This document shows positions 1-7,149 of a DNA stretch of 16,240 bases, piece after piece; position 1 is the first letter of the stretch; each line of letters begins with the position of its first letter. The DNA is from JBARCX01 sp049794535 (GTDB taxonomy: Bacteria > Pseudomonadota > Gammaproteobacteria > Xanthomonadales > Rhodanobacteraceae). Made by a program: the position numbers and the translations under genes. Where the stretch lies: assembly GCA_049794535.1 (NCBI GenBank), contig JBARCX010000426.1, forward strand, positions 1 to 16,240, in the 5' to 3' direction. Below the pieces are notes generated by a model. That model worked only from the letters and a program-made list of their open reading frames with translations, was not told where the DNA came from and made no database searches.

Positions 1-2
1 CG

Positions 3-302
3 GCTTCCCACGAGCAGTCGTTAGGTATCCATCAGGTGAACACGGCGATCGCCACCATCGATACGGTGACTCAGCAGAATGCTGCGTTGGTCGAAGAGGC
101 TGCCGCAGCCAGTCGCAGTACGTTGGAACTGGCCACTGAACTGCTCAAACAGATGCAGTTCTTCAAGATCAACCAAGGTGCTCACCTAAGCTCCGATCAG
201 GCCGGTTCTCATCAAGCGGGGCTCGCGCAAGCCAACGCCCATATGCACCGTTACCCATCGGCATTGCCCGCTGGGACTGCACCGTTTATGGAAGCTGCGT
301 AA
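3..302 (+). CDS. Methyl-accepting chemotaxis protein, C-terminal fragment
   Basis: This is the 3' end of a chemoreceptor gene whose start lies upstream of the window. The reading frame is open from base 3 and gives 99 residues before TAA. The motif QQNAALVEEAAAAS is the classic end of the MCP cytoplasmic signalling domain (the helix after the CheA/CheW-binding hairpin tip). It is preceded by HQVNTAIATIDTVT, also typical of this coiled coil. After the helix (ending near FFKIN) there is a roughly 45-residue low-complexity tail rich in A, H, Q and G. It ends in FMEAA and has no NWETF-type CheR/CheB tether. By family knowledge the protein is an inner-membrane receptor that passes ligand signals to CheA through CheW. 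The ligand domain is not visible. The family call is confident; the sensed signal is unknown. Confidence 0.93.
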   Translation, partial: ASHEQSLGIHQVNTAIATIDTVTQQNAALVEEAAAASRSTLELATELLKQMQFFKINQGAHLSSDQAGSHQAGLAQANAHMHRYPSALPAGTAPFMEAA

Positions 303-314
303 CGACGCACATCA

Positions 315-351
315 TCGATATTCCATGCGCAGCACATGCATGGAATATCGA
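315..351. repeat. Perfect 14-bp inverted repeat after the chemoreceptor gene
   Basis: The arms at 315-328 and 338-351 are exactly complementary (left arm TCGATATTCCATGC) around a 9-nt loop. The repeat begins 13 bp after the chemoreceptor stop codon and lies 20 bp before the end of the convergent hydrolase gene. Neither side has a T-run, so it is not a canonical intrinsic terminator. It could be a 3'-end stabilising hairpin, a Rho-assisted terminator for both convergent genes, or a protein-binding palindrome. Confidence 0.7.
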
Positions 352-371
352 CGTGTGGGTAATGACTACGG

Positions 372-1061
372 TTATGCGCCGGATGCGGCTTCATCGATGA
401 ACGCAGCCACCTCGTTAGGCATGGATGCCAACGAAGCATGGCTCGCCTTCAGTGTGATGACCTTCTTGGCCTTGAGTCGTTCGGACATCCACTGCTCGTT
501 CTCCGGAGCGATCATTCGATCATCGCTGGAGACTTGATACCAGCTAGGTTTGTGCTTCCAAGCGGGTTCGGTGATGTTGTCGCCAAAGGTGCTGGCCAGT
601 GGTGCCTTTTGGGTGACCGCCATGACCAGACCTTCATCGGCACTCAGATCCTGGCAAAAACTCTCATGGAATTTGTCCTGCTTAACCCAAAGATAGCCAT
701 CGCTGTCCACAGCGAGATTCGGCAAGGCTGCGGGAGCATGTTTCCCACTAATGCTGCCGGGGCTTTCGCCAGCATCGGGAGCAAACGCGGCGATATAGAC
801 CAACCCCACCACATTCGGCTGATTACCCGCCTCGGTGATCACTGCGCCACCATACGAGTGGCCAACCAGAAGAACGGGCCCCTTCTGGGCTGCGATCATC
901 TTGCGTGTGCGTTCCGCATCGTCGGCAAGCGAGGTCAGCGGATTTTCGACGGCATACAAGTCGCGATAGCCCTTTCGAGCTAGCTCGACAATGACTTTGC
1001 TCCAGTGGGCGGCTCCACCCCAGAAGCCGTGAACGAGAATGATGGCTGGCTTATTCGACAT
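372..1061 (-). CDS. Alpha/beta hydrolase (EstC/pyrethroid-hydrolase-like)
   Basis: This 229-residue single-domain alpha/beta hydrolase has no signal peptide and is probably cytoplasmic. The N-terminal HGFWGG (11-16) supplies the oxyanion-hole HG. GHSYGG (67-72) is the nucleophile elbow with Ser69. Asp180 or Asp181 in SSDDRMIAPE is the likely acid, and His208 in ASHASL completes the triad. The length and the 'HG(F/A)WxGxxxW' start fit the small esterase group often annotated as alpha/beta hydrolase or pyrethroid hydrolase (plant salicylate-esterase-like fold). The true substrate cannot be read from sequence. The ATG is preceded by GAGAGGG about 7 nt upstream, a good ribosome-binding site. The 220-bp gap upstream (1062-1281) shows no clear promoter. 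The gene follows the MFS gene on the same strand, but the gap argues for separate expression. Confidence 0.87.
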   Translation of the reverse strand: MSNKPAIILVHGFWGGAAHWSKVIVELARKGYRDLYAVENPLTSLADDAERTRKMIAAQKGPVLLVGHSYGGAVITEAGNQPNVVGLVYIAAFAPDAGESPGSISGKHAPAALPNLAVDSDGYLWVKQDKFHESFCQDLSADEGLVMAVTQKAPLASTFGDNITEPAWKHKPSWYQVSSDDRMIAPENEQWMSERLKAKKVITLKASHASLASMPNEVAAFIDEAASGA

Positions 1062-1281
1062 GACGGAACCCTCTCACGCGACCAACAAAACTACGTTGCC
1101 GATGCGATTCAAGATCGCACCGGTGCTTGGGCGATTCTGTCTGCCTGCTCCACCTGCACACGCAGAGCCCAGAACATAGACCCAGGGTAGTTCGCGAGGT
1201 GTTAAAGGTGCCGATGTGTAGCGAATGAAGCTTCGAGCACATGTTTTCGCTGATGCGGGAGCTTCTAGCTTGGATCGTCGG

Positions 1282-2724
1282 TTACTTCTTCCGGTGCCCG
1301 CTCAGTTCCTGTCCCGCATCATGGGCAAACTTCAGATGCCACCACATGGAGCTGAGTGAGATCAGCGTGACGATGAGAAAGGCCGCAGAGAAATCCAGCT
1401 GGCTCGGTTCGGCGTTCTGGCCCACCGCCATGGTGAACTTGAGGATCAACGCGCCACTGCATACGCCAACGGACAGCATCAACTGCTGCAAGGTGGTGTA
1501 GAAGCTGTTGGCGGCGCTCATGCGCACGGTGGGTACCGATTCATACGCCACCGTGTTGTAAGCGCCGAACTGGAACGACATGAAGGCACCGCAGCACACC
1601 AGCAAGCCGAACATCAGGCCAAACGGCCAGTCCGGGCGGAAGAACGCGCATACCGCATAACCGAGGCTTGCCAGCACGCCGTTGTAAACCATCGCCCGGC
1701 GAAAGCCGACCCAGCGCAATACGCGCGTGGTGAAACTGCGCGCCAGAAAGGCGCCCAACGATGTCGCCAGGATCAACTGGCCGCTGCGCACTGCGGAAAA
1801 ACCAAAACCGATCTGGAATAGCAGCGGCAGCAGAAAAGGCTGTGCGCCCTGGGTGATGCGCATCAACGAACCCGAGATCACCGACAGACGGAACGAATCG
1901 ATGCGCAGCAGGGAAAGATCCACCACTGGATGGGCGCTGCGCCTGGAGTGCCACACGTAGGCGAACCCGGCAGCGATACCCACGGCCAGCAGCGTCAACG
2001 CCCTTGGCAGGTTCGTGCTCTCACCGAACATTTCCAACCCGAACAGCATGCAGCCCAGGCCGATGCTGCACAACGCAAAGCCCAGCCAGTCGAATGGTGC
2101 TGGTTCGGCGACGCTGTGCACGACGGGGATGAATCGCCGCACCAGCCAGAAGCCAAGTACACCAATCGGCACATTGATGTAGAAGATCCAGCGCCAATCG
2201 AGATACTCGACCATAAAGCCGCCCAATGGAGGGCCCGCCAGCGTGCCTAGAATCGCTGGCATGAGCGTCCACGACATCGCAGAAACGAGGTGCTTGCGTT
2301 CCACTGTGCGCAGCAGAACCAGCCTTCCTACCGGCGCCATCATGGCGCCACCCATACCTTGCAGCAGCCGCGCGGCCACCATCAACGGCAGGCTGTTCGT
2401 CAACGAACAGAGTATGGAGCCGGCGATAAACACCGCGATGGACGAATTGAACACGCGCTTGGCGCCAAAGCGATCCGCTACCGTACCGCTGACGGGAATC
2501 AGGATCGCCAGTGCAAGTAGGTAACTGGTGATGGCGACACTCATCGCGGGTGCCGATACGTGGAAATCCCTCGCCATGGTTGGCAGTGCTGTCGCCAACA
2601 CGGTGCCGTCCATCTGCTCCAGAAAGATCGCGCAACCCACAATCAGCGAGATCAGTCGGTAATCGGGAAACAGCGACGGCGCGATGGTCGGCGCATCCTG
2701 CTTTTCCTCACTCAACACGGTCAC
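1282..2724 (-). CDS. MFS drug exporter, DHA2 family (14 TM, MdtD-like)
   Basis: This is an inner-membrane proton-coupled exporter of the DHA2 (EmrB/QacA) branch. From the GTG chosen here it has 480 residues. Hydrophobic stretches can be grouped into 14 membrane segments. Motif A-like GTVADRFG (80-87) follows TM2, and the antiporter motif C GTLAGPPLGG (160-169) lies in TM5. An acidic residue (Asp39) in TM1 and the run LLQGMGGAMMAPVGRL match the E. coli MdtD pattern as I remember it. An in-frame ATG lies 63 nt upstream. The GTG at 2724 is preferred because AGGAAA sits 7 nt before it and the extra residues look unlike transporter sequence. No periplasmic adaptor or outer-membrane partner gene is adjacent. 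The substrate is unknown. Confidence 0.88.
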   Translation of the reverse strand: MTVLSEEKQDAPTIAPSLFPDYRLISLIVGCAIFLEQMDGTVLATALPTMARDFHVSAPAMSVAITSYLLALAILIPVSGTVADRFGAKRVFNSSIAVFIAGSILCSLTNSLPLMVAARLLQGMGGAMMAPVGRLVLLRTVERKHLVSAMSWTLMPAILGTLAGPPLGGFMVEYLDWRWIFYINVPIGVLGFWLVRRFIPVVHSVAEPAPFDWLGFALCSIGLGCMLFGLEMFGESTNLPRALTLLAVGIAAGFAYVWHSRRSAHPVVDLSLLRIDSFRLSVISGSLMRITQGAQPFLLPLLFQIGFGFSAVRSGQLILATSLGAFLARSFTTRVLRWVGFRRAMVYNGVLASLGYAVCAFFRPDWPFGLMFGLLVCCGAFMSFQFGAYNTVAYESVPTVRMSAANSFYTTLQQLMLSVGVCSGALILKFTMAVGQNAEPSQLDFSAAFLIVTLISLSSMWWHLKFAHDAGQELSGHRKK

Positions 2725-2828
2725 GGGGTGTTTCCTGGGACGGGCGCAGCTCTTCAGTGCCGCTAAGTGGGCTAAAACCGAGAGCACAACTGATGTCGAT
2801 GCACGGGGTTGTGCGTCGCAGCATGCGA

Positions 2829-2857
2829 ATTATTCGCCTGTTAGCGGGCCTGGGCAA
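2829..2857 (-). promoter_or_regulatory. Candidate sigma70 promoter of the MFS gene with a palindrome over the -10
   Basis: On the minus strand TTGCCC (2852-2857) and AATAAT (2829-2834) are separated by 17 bp. They match the consensus at 4/6 and 5/6 positions. The -10 lies inside the palindrome GCGAATTATTCGC (2825-2837, 6-bp arms around one base), which could be an operator. The predicted transcript would have a leader of about 100 nt. No divergent regulator gene adjoins it. This is prediction from consensus only. Confidence 0.5.
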
Positions 2858-2923
2858 GGGCAAAGAATTGCATTTGCGAGCTTTATGCTGCTGAACGCAT
2901 GACATTACCGGTGCAGGTTCCGC

Positions 2924-3724
2924 TTACGCGTACTGCATCTTCACCGACATCCCACCATCGGCGACGAAGTGTTGGCCGGTAACAAAGTTGGACTGAGCAG
3001 AGAGCAGGTAAACGGCCAGACAGCCGATGTCTTCTGGCATGCCGACACGGCCGACTGGATGCTGTGCGTGATCTTCATCGCGGAGTTTGGGAACTCGACG
3101 TGTAGCCGGCTTTCGCCATGCATCGGTGGCGATCCAGCCGGGCAGAATCGCGTTGACCCGCACCTCGCGGCCAACGCTGATGGCCATCGCGTGCGTGAGT
3201 GCCACCAGGCCACCCTTGCTGGCCGCATAGGCTTCGGTGTCTGGTTCGGATTGCAGTGCGCGGGTGGAGGCGATGTTGACGATGGCACCTTTGGCTTTTG
3301 TTAGCGCGGGCAAGGCATGCTTGCTGCAGAGGAATGCGCCGGTGAGATTGGTGGCGATGTAGCGGTTCCAGGTGGCTAGCGTCAGCTCGGACAGATTCGC
3401 CGTGTGTGGATCGACGAGGGCGGCATTGTTGACCAGCCCATGAATCTTGCCGAAACGTTTAATAGCTGCGTTGACCCAGCGCTGCACGCTAGTCTCACGG
3501 GTGACGTCCAGACGGCTAAAGGCGGCACGTTTTCCCACGTTCCACTCGGCGAGGCAGGCATGTCCGGCCTCCACGTCGATATCGCCGATCATTACCGAGC
3601 CACCTGCACCGAGCACCGCTTGTGCGATACCGCGCCCGATACCTTGCGCGCCGCCGGTAATCAGCACTACGCGATCACGCAGTGGTTGGGCGCCGTACTC
3701 GAGAATCGTGGGTGTCTGGACCAT
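2924..3724 (-). CDS. Short-chain dehydrogenase/reductase (classical SDR)
   Basis: This is a 266-residue NAD(P)-dependent oxidoreductase with all classical SDR landmarks: TGGAQGIG (23-30) for the dinucleotide, NNA (99-101), and the catalytic Ser153, Tyr166 and Lys170 (YAASK). Asp48 at the end of beta-2 (in GDID) favours NAD(H) over NADP(H) by family rule. PGW followed by IATDAW and the C-terminal TGQHFVADGG are also typical. The substrate is unknown; FabG-like and sugar- or steroid-dehydrogenase-like members share this pattern. The ATG at 3724 has GAGG 9 nt upstream. A longer in-frame start at 3805 would place coding sequence into the terminator at 3804-3834, so it was rejected. No convincing promoter is seen between that terminator and the start. 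Confidence 0.9.
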   Translation of the reverse strand: MVQTPTILEYGAQPLRDRVVLITGGAQGIGRGIAQAVLGAGGSVMIGDIDVEAGHACLAEWNVGKRAAFSRLDVTRETSVQRWVNAAIKRFGKIHGLVNNAALVDPHTANLSELTLATWNRYIATNLTGAFLCSKHALPALTKAKGAIVNIASTRALQSEPDTEAYAASKGGLVALTHAMAISVGREVRVNAILPGWIATDAWRKPATRRVPKLRDEDHAQHPVGRVGMPEDIGCLAVYLLSAQSNFVTGQHFVADGGMSVKMQYA

Positions 3725-3803
3725 GTCGGGAAACCTCGCTGTGGCTGGCCTAAGTCTGCCACGCACGAACGGTTGGTAGCGTGCCAGAGTCATGGGGCCT
3801 GAC

Positions 3804-3834
3804 AAAAAAGCGGCGCCGTATCGCTACGGCGCCG
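3804..3834 (-). terminator. Rho-independent terminator of the atypical SDR gene
   Basis: A perfect 10-bp stem, CGGCGCCGTA (3811-3820) and its complement (3825-3834), encloses a TCGC loop. Read on the minus strand the stem is followed by C and then six T (3804-3809). It lies 45 bp past the stop of the gene ending at 3880. On the plus strand it is followed by TTCTTGTTT, so it may act weakly in that direction too. A near copy lies at 7093-7131. Confidence 0.88.
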
Positions 3835-3879
3835 TTCTTGTTTCCAGCCGAAATCACTGGGTGATTTGTTGCTGTCGAC

Positions 3880-5469
3880 TTACCAATCCGTAGGGCGATA
3901 GTCCTTCAGGAATTGTCCCCACACATGCTCGCCGGTGTTGATGCCGCTGATGATCGGATCGACGATACGCGCGGCGCCATCGACGATATCCAGTGGCGGA
4001 TGGAAGCGTTCCTCAATGACTTTGCGTGCGGCCAGGCCTGCCGGGTCCTCGTCGGTCACCCAGCCGGTATCCACGCTATTCATGTGGATGCCGTCGTTGT
4101 GATAGTCGGTGGCCGAGGTGCGCGTCATCATGTTGAGCGCGGCCTTGGCCATGTTCGTGTGCGGATGTCGCGTGGTTTTGAAGTTGCGGTAGAACTGGCC
4201 TTCCATCGCGGACACGTTGACGATGTGCTTGTCGCGCTCTGGTGTGCGCAGCATCAGTGGCTTCAGTCGCGCATTGATGATGAACGGTGCGATGGCATTC
4301 ACCAGTTGCACTTCGAGCAATTCGACGGACGGCACTTCGGCCATCAGCAAACGCCATGAATTGCGTTCGCGCAGGTCGATCTGCTGCAAGTCCTGATCGA
4401 GTCGGCCTTCGGGGAACAGGTGGCTCTGCGCCAGCAGTTCCTCCGGTAGTAGCGGCACTTGCGACAGTTCGGCGGCGCGGGTCAGGCCGGGGACACTCGA
4501 TCCAGCACCTGCGAGTGCCATCGCCGAGGCGTCAGCCTCAGGGAGAATGTGTGAGCTGCGTAAGCCCTCGTAATGGCCGACGAGCTTGCGCACGTGCTCC
4601 GGCATGTCATGCAGCGCGGCCGTTTCGCCGTCCATCATGTGTGCGTAGAAATCCGGCGGACGGCGCACCGTTTGGCAGGCGTTGTTGATGATGAAGTCCA
4701 GGCGCGGACGCGTCGCGACCAGTTCCTGGCAGAACGCCTCGACGCTGGGTGTATGGCGCAGGTCGAGTCCGTAGACCTGCAGGCGATGGCCCCATTCGCC
4801 GAAGTCGGGTTCCTCGGCGTAACGCGCGGCCGAATCACGTGGAAAGCGCGTCGTGACGATCAGTTCCGCACCCGCGCGTAGCAACTTCAGGCCGGCCTGA
4901 TAGCCAATCTTCACGCGGCCGCCGGTCAACAGCGCGACGCGGCCGCGCAGGTCGACCAGTTCGGTACGCTTGGCGTAGTTGAACTCGGCGCAGGTCGGGC
5001 ACAGTTGGTCGTAGAAGAAATGGATCGTCGAATACTTCTGCTTGCATACGTAGCAGTGCTTCGGTTCGATTGATTCGCGCGGCTGGGTGGCGTCGACATC
5101 GGGCTGGATGTCATGCGGTTCGAAGCCCAGGGGGGCATGCACGTTCGGCGTGGTGAAAACTGGCCGGCGGCGCAGCGCGCGGATGCCGGTCTGGTTGAGT
5201 ACCGCATCCTCGGCCTGGATCTTCGACGCATGGCGCGCCTTCTCGGCGGCCTTCAGCTTGATTCGACGAGCGCCAGGATCGGGGTGGTAGACCTGCGCCA
5301 CCGCCTGAAACAGGCGCTGACGGTCATCCGCTGGCAGCTGATCCAGCAGTTGTCGATCGGCCGCGACCGATTCAAGCAGTTCCGCTGCGGCGCGCAGGCG
5401 CTCCAGCAAGGCGGTGTCCGCGTCGTCAGGTAGTGGCGTGGTGGCCGTGGTGATCGTCAAAACTGTCAT
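3880..5469 (-). CDS. Atypical large SDR oxidoreductase with N-terminal four-cysteine site
   Basis: From the ATG at 5469 the protein has 529 residues, about twice a normal SDR. The N-terminal 130 residues are charged and helical. They are followed by a likely zinc knuckle, C139-x2-C142-x14-C157-x2-C160. A Rossmann domain starts near 177: TGGRVKIG (182-189), NNA (262-264), N391 in VNAIAPF, Ser420 in VSAMEG, and Lys442 in the NMAKAALN helix. The usual YxxxK tyrosine is Thr438 here. Another YxxxK (Y427-K431) sits only seven residues after Ser420. About 110 extra residues lie between NNA and the VNAIAPF helix. It ends at a strong terminator and is transcribed away from the methyltransferase gene. 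The ribosome-binding site is weak, and an upstream TTG start (5610) is less likely. The SDR fold is confident; zinc binding and catalysis are inference and the substrate is unknown. Confidence 0.85.
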   Translation of the reverse strand: MTVLTITTATTPLPDDADTALLERLRAAAELLESVAADRQLLDQLPADDRQRLFQAVAQVYHPDPGARRIKLKAAEKARHASKIQAEDAVLNQTGIRALRRRPVFTTPNVHAPLGFEPHDIQPDVDATQPRESIEPKHCYVCKQKYSTIHFFYDQLCPTCAEFNYAKRTELVDLRGRVALLTGGRVKIGYQAGLKLLRAGAELIVTTRFPRDSAARYAEEPDFGEWGHRLQVYGLDLRHTPSVEAFCQELVATRPRLDFIINNACQTVRRPPDFYAHMMDGETAALHDMPEHVRKLVGHYEGLRSSHILPEADASAMALAGAGSSVPGLTRAAELSQVPLLPEELLAQSHLFPEGRLDQDLQQIDLRERNSWRLLMAEVPSVELLEVQLVNAIAPFIINARLKPLMLRTPERDKHIVNVSAMEGQFYRNFKTTRHPHTNMAKAALNMMTRTSATDYHNDGIHMNSVDTGWVTDEDPAGLAARKVIEERFHPPLDIVDGAARIVDPIISGINTGEHVWGQFLKDYRPTDW

Positions 5470-5610
5470 CCGTAGAGTGGGGCGGGGCGATGGCGTGCTT
5501 ACGTTTCGGGTAATCGGACGTGGTAGCGCGTCGGCAACCGCGTATTTTGCCTGTTTTTGGGCGACACCGGGATTTCTAGCGATGGCATCGCGCCTTCTGC
5601 TATCCAGCAA

Positions 5611-5996
5611 TGGCGTTATCTAGTAGCCGCTACCCCATGTTCAGCCGATGTTTCGGCGATGCAACGCGGGCTGATTGCGGTTGCCGTGACCTGCGCTATT
5701 GCCATGGCGGCGAGTGTCCCCAGTACGTGACCCGACCCGGTGCTTGGCCGCGCTACAATCGAAGTCTATGACACGGCGATGCCTGTATCTCGATGTCAGC
5801 GTCGATGCATCCGTCATCGATGAGGGGAAATTTGTAGCCACGGCTGCCACGCGATTTACCGCAGATCGCCCCCTACGCATCTGCCGGCGCCTTTTTGGGT
5901 GGTTTTCATCGGTAGGACGAGGAAGCTGGTTCCGCGCCGCGGCGGGCGGAACTGCAGCTTGCATGCCGCATCCCCGTCTTTCGTGGAGCGCTCCTC
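5611..5996. other. Intergenic region with divergent leaders; hairpin before the methyltransferase
   Basis: This region lies between divergent genes, and open frames in it lack gene-like sequence. Near the methyltransferase there is an imperfect hairpin at 5923-5960. Its inner arms GTTCCGC (5929-5935) and GCGGAAC (5946-5952) and outer arms AAGCT and AGCTT are separated by a small bulge. It ends 36 nt before the ATG and has no T-run. A -10-like TACAAT occurs at 5753-5758 on the plus strand but has no good -35. The ribosome-binding GGAG lies within the palindrome GGAGCGCTCC just before the ATG. Confidence 0.45.
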
Positions 5997-7049
5997 ATGT
6001 CCATCGACCAAGAAAAACTCAATGCATTTCTCGGCAAGGCCGTCGGCGATCTCGGTGCGGTACTCAGTGCATCGCTGATCAGTCTCGGCGACGAACTAGG
6101 CTTGTACAAAGCACTCGCCAAGGAGGCGCTGACCTCTGCCCAACTGGCCGAGCGAACAAATACCAGCGAGCGCTATGTGCGCGAATGGCTGGGTAATCAG
6201 GCGGCCGGTGGATACGTTGACTATGACGCCGACAGCGGTACCTATCGGCTTAACGAGATACAGGCACTGTGTCTGGCTGACCCCGCGGGCCCGGTGGATT
6301 TGCCTGGTGCCTATGAGATAGCGCAGGCGATGTTCCATGCCTATCCGCATGCTCGCGAAAACTTCCGCACCGGCGCGGGGATGGAATGGGGTGAACATCA
6401 TCCATGCCTATTCCACGGCACCGAGCGCTTTTTCCGTGCCGGTTACAACGCGAATCTTCTGAGTGCATGGTTGCCAGCACTGGATGGTGTGATCGACAAG
6501 CTGCAGAGCGGTGCTCGCGTCGCCGACATCGGCTGCGGCCATGGCGCCAGCACCGTATTGATGGCCAAGGCGTTTCCGCAGTCGCAATTCATCGGATACG
6601 ACTACCACGCACCATCTATCGATATGGCGCGTAAGCGTGCGACAGCCGCGGGGGCTAGTAACGCCCACTTTGAACAGGCAGACGCAAGCAGTTACCCCGG
6701 CAAGGATTTCGATTTGATAGCGTTCTTCGATTGCCTGCATGACATGGCGGATCCTGACGGTGTTGCCCGCCACGCACGCAAGGCGCTGAATGCTGACGGT
6801 ACCTGCATGATCGTGGAGCCGTTTGCCGGCGACAGCACCTCGGACAACCTCAACCCGGTCGGGCGCGTGTACTACGCTGCCTCGTCCATGATCTGCGTGC
6901 CTGTGTCGCTGGCCCGGCATGGGCCAGCGCTTGGCGCACAAGCAGGCGAAGCGCGTTTGCGCAAGGTGGTGGTTGATGCGGGCGGTTTTAGCCGCTTCCG
7001 CCGTGCCGCTGAAACCCCGTTCAACCTGGTACTGGAGGCAAGGCCCTGA
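5997..7049 (+). CDS. Class I SAM-dependent methyltransferase with N-terminal winged helix (Rv2258c-like)
   Basis: This 350-residue cytoplasmic protein has two parts. Residues about 15-90 look like the winged-helix dimerisation domain of O-methyltransferase and Rv2258c-type enzymes (ELGLYKAL, TSAQLAERTNTSERYVREWL). Residues about 165-285 carry the Rossmann-like SAM site: motif I VADIGCGHGA (175-184), an acidic YDYH end of beta-2 (201-204), QADASSY (227-233) and FFDCLHDM (243-250). The C-terminal part (EARLRKVVVDAGGFSRFRRA) resembles the usual closing strands. The acceptor cannot be inferred. Mycobacterial relatives are structurally known but functionally vague. The ATG is preceded by GGAG at 8 nt spacing. 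The gene appears to be monocistronic, converges on the thiolase gene, and ends about 45 bp before a bidirectional terminator. Confidence 0.87.
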   Translation: MSIDQEKLNAFLGKAVGDLGAVLSASLISLGDELGLYKALAKEALTSAQLAERTNTSERYVREWLGNQAAGGYVDYDADSGTYRLNEIQALCLADPAGPVDLPGAYEIAQAMFHAYPHARENFRTGAGMEWGEHHPCLFHGTERFFRAGYNANLLSAWLPALDGVIDKLQSGARVADIGCGHGASTVLMAKAFPQSQFIGYDYHAPSIDMARKRATAAGASNAHFEQADASSYPGKDFDLIAFFDCLHDMADPDGVARHARKALNADGTCMIVEPFAGDSTSDNLNPVGRVYYAASSMICVPVSLARHGPALGAQAGEARLRKVVVDAGGFSRFRRAAETPFNLVLEARP

Positions 7050-7092
7050 GTGCTGCCGGAATGGGGCCTCGTAAAAGGGGCTGCTTGCTGAG

Positions 7093-7131
7093 AAAAACGG
7101 CGCCGTATTGCTACGACGCCGTTCTTTTTTT
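7093..7131. terminator. Bidirectional intrinsic terminator between convergent genes
   Basis: The stem arms ACGGCGCCGTA (7097-7107) and TACGACGCCGT (7112-7122) pair around TTGC. Seven T follow on the plus strand (7125-7131), and the five A at 7093-7097 give a T-run on the minus strand. The one non-pairing position is C-A on the plus transcript but G-U on the minus transcript, so the minus-strand hairpin is the stronger. It serves both the methyltransferase gene and the fatty-acid operon. Its sequence nearly duplicates the terminator at 3804-3834. Confidence 0.88.
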
Positions 7132-7149
7132 CGGCTTCTGTGCAACCGA

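Noticed and set aside
438..983. Open frame of 181 codons antisense to the alpha/beta hydrolase
   Set aside because: The opposite strand encodes an intact hydrolase triad; this frame shows no family signature.
3725..3805. N-terminal extension of the classical SDR
   Set aside because: It would begin inside the T-tract of the terminator of the preceding gene, and the ATG at 3724 has a better ribosome site.
5470..5610. N-terminal extension of the atypical SDR from a TTG at 5610
   Set aside because: No ribosome site, rare start codon, and the 47 extra residues look like translated leader; the ATG at 5469 is the first ATG in frame.
5699..6196. Possible small protein upstream of the methyltransferase
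   Set aside because: It runs out of frame into the methyltransferase gene, has Arg/Cys/Trp-rich shadow-like composition and no ribosome site.
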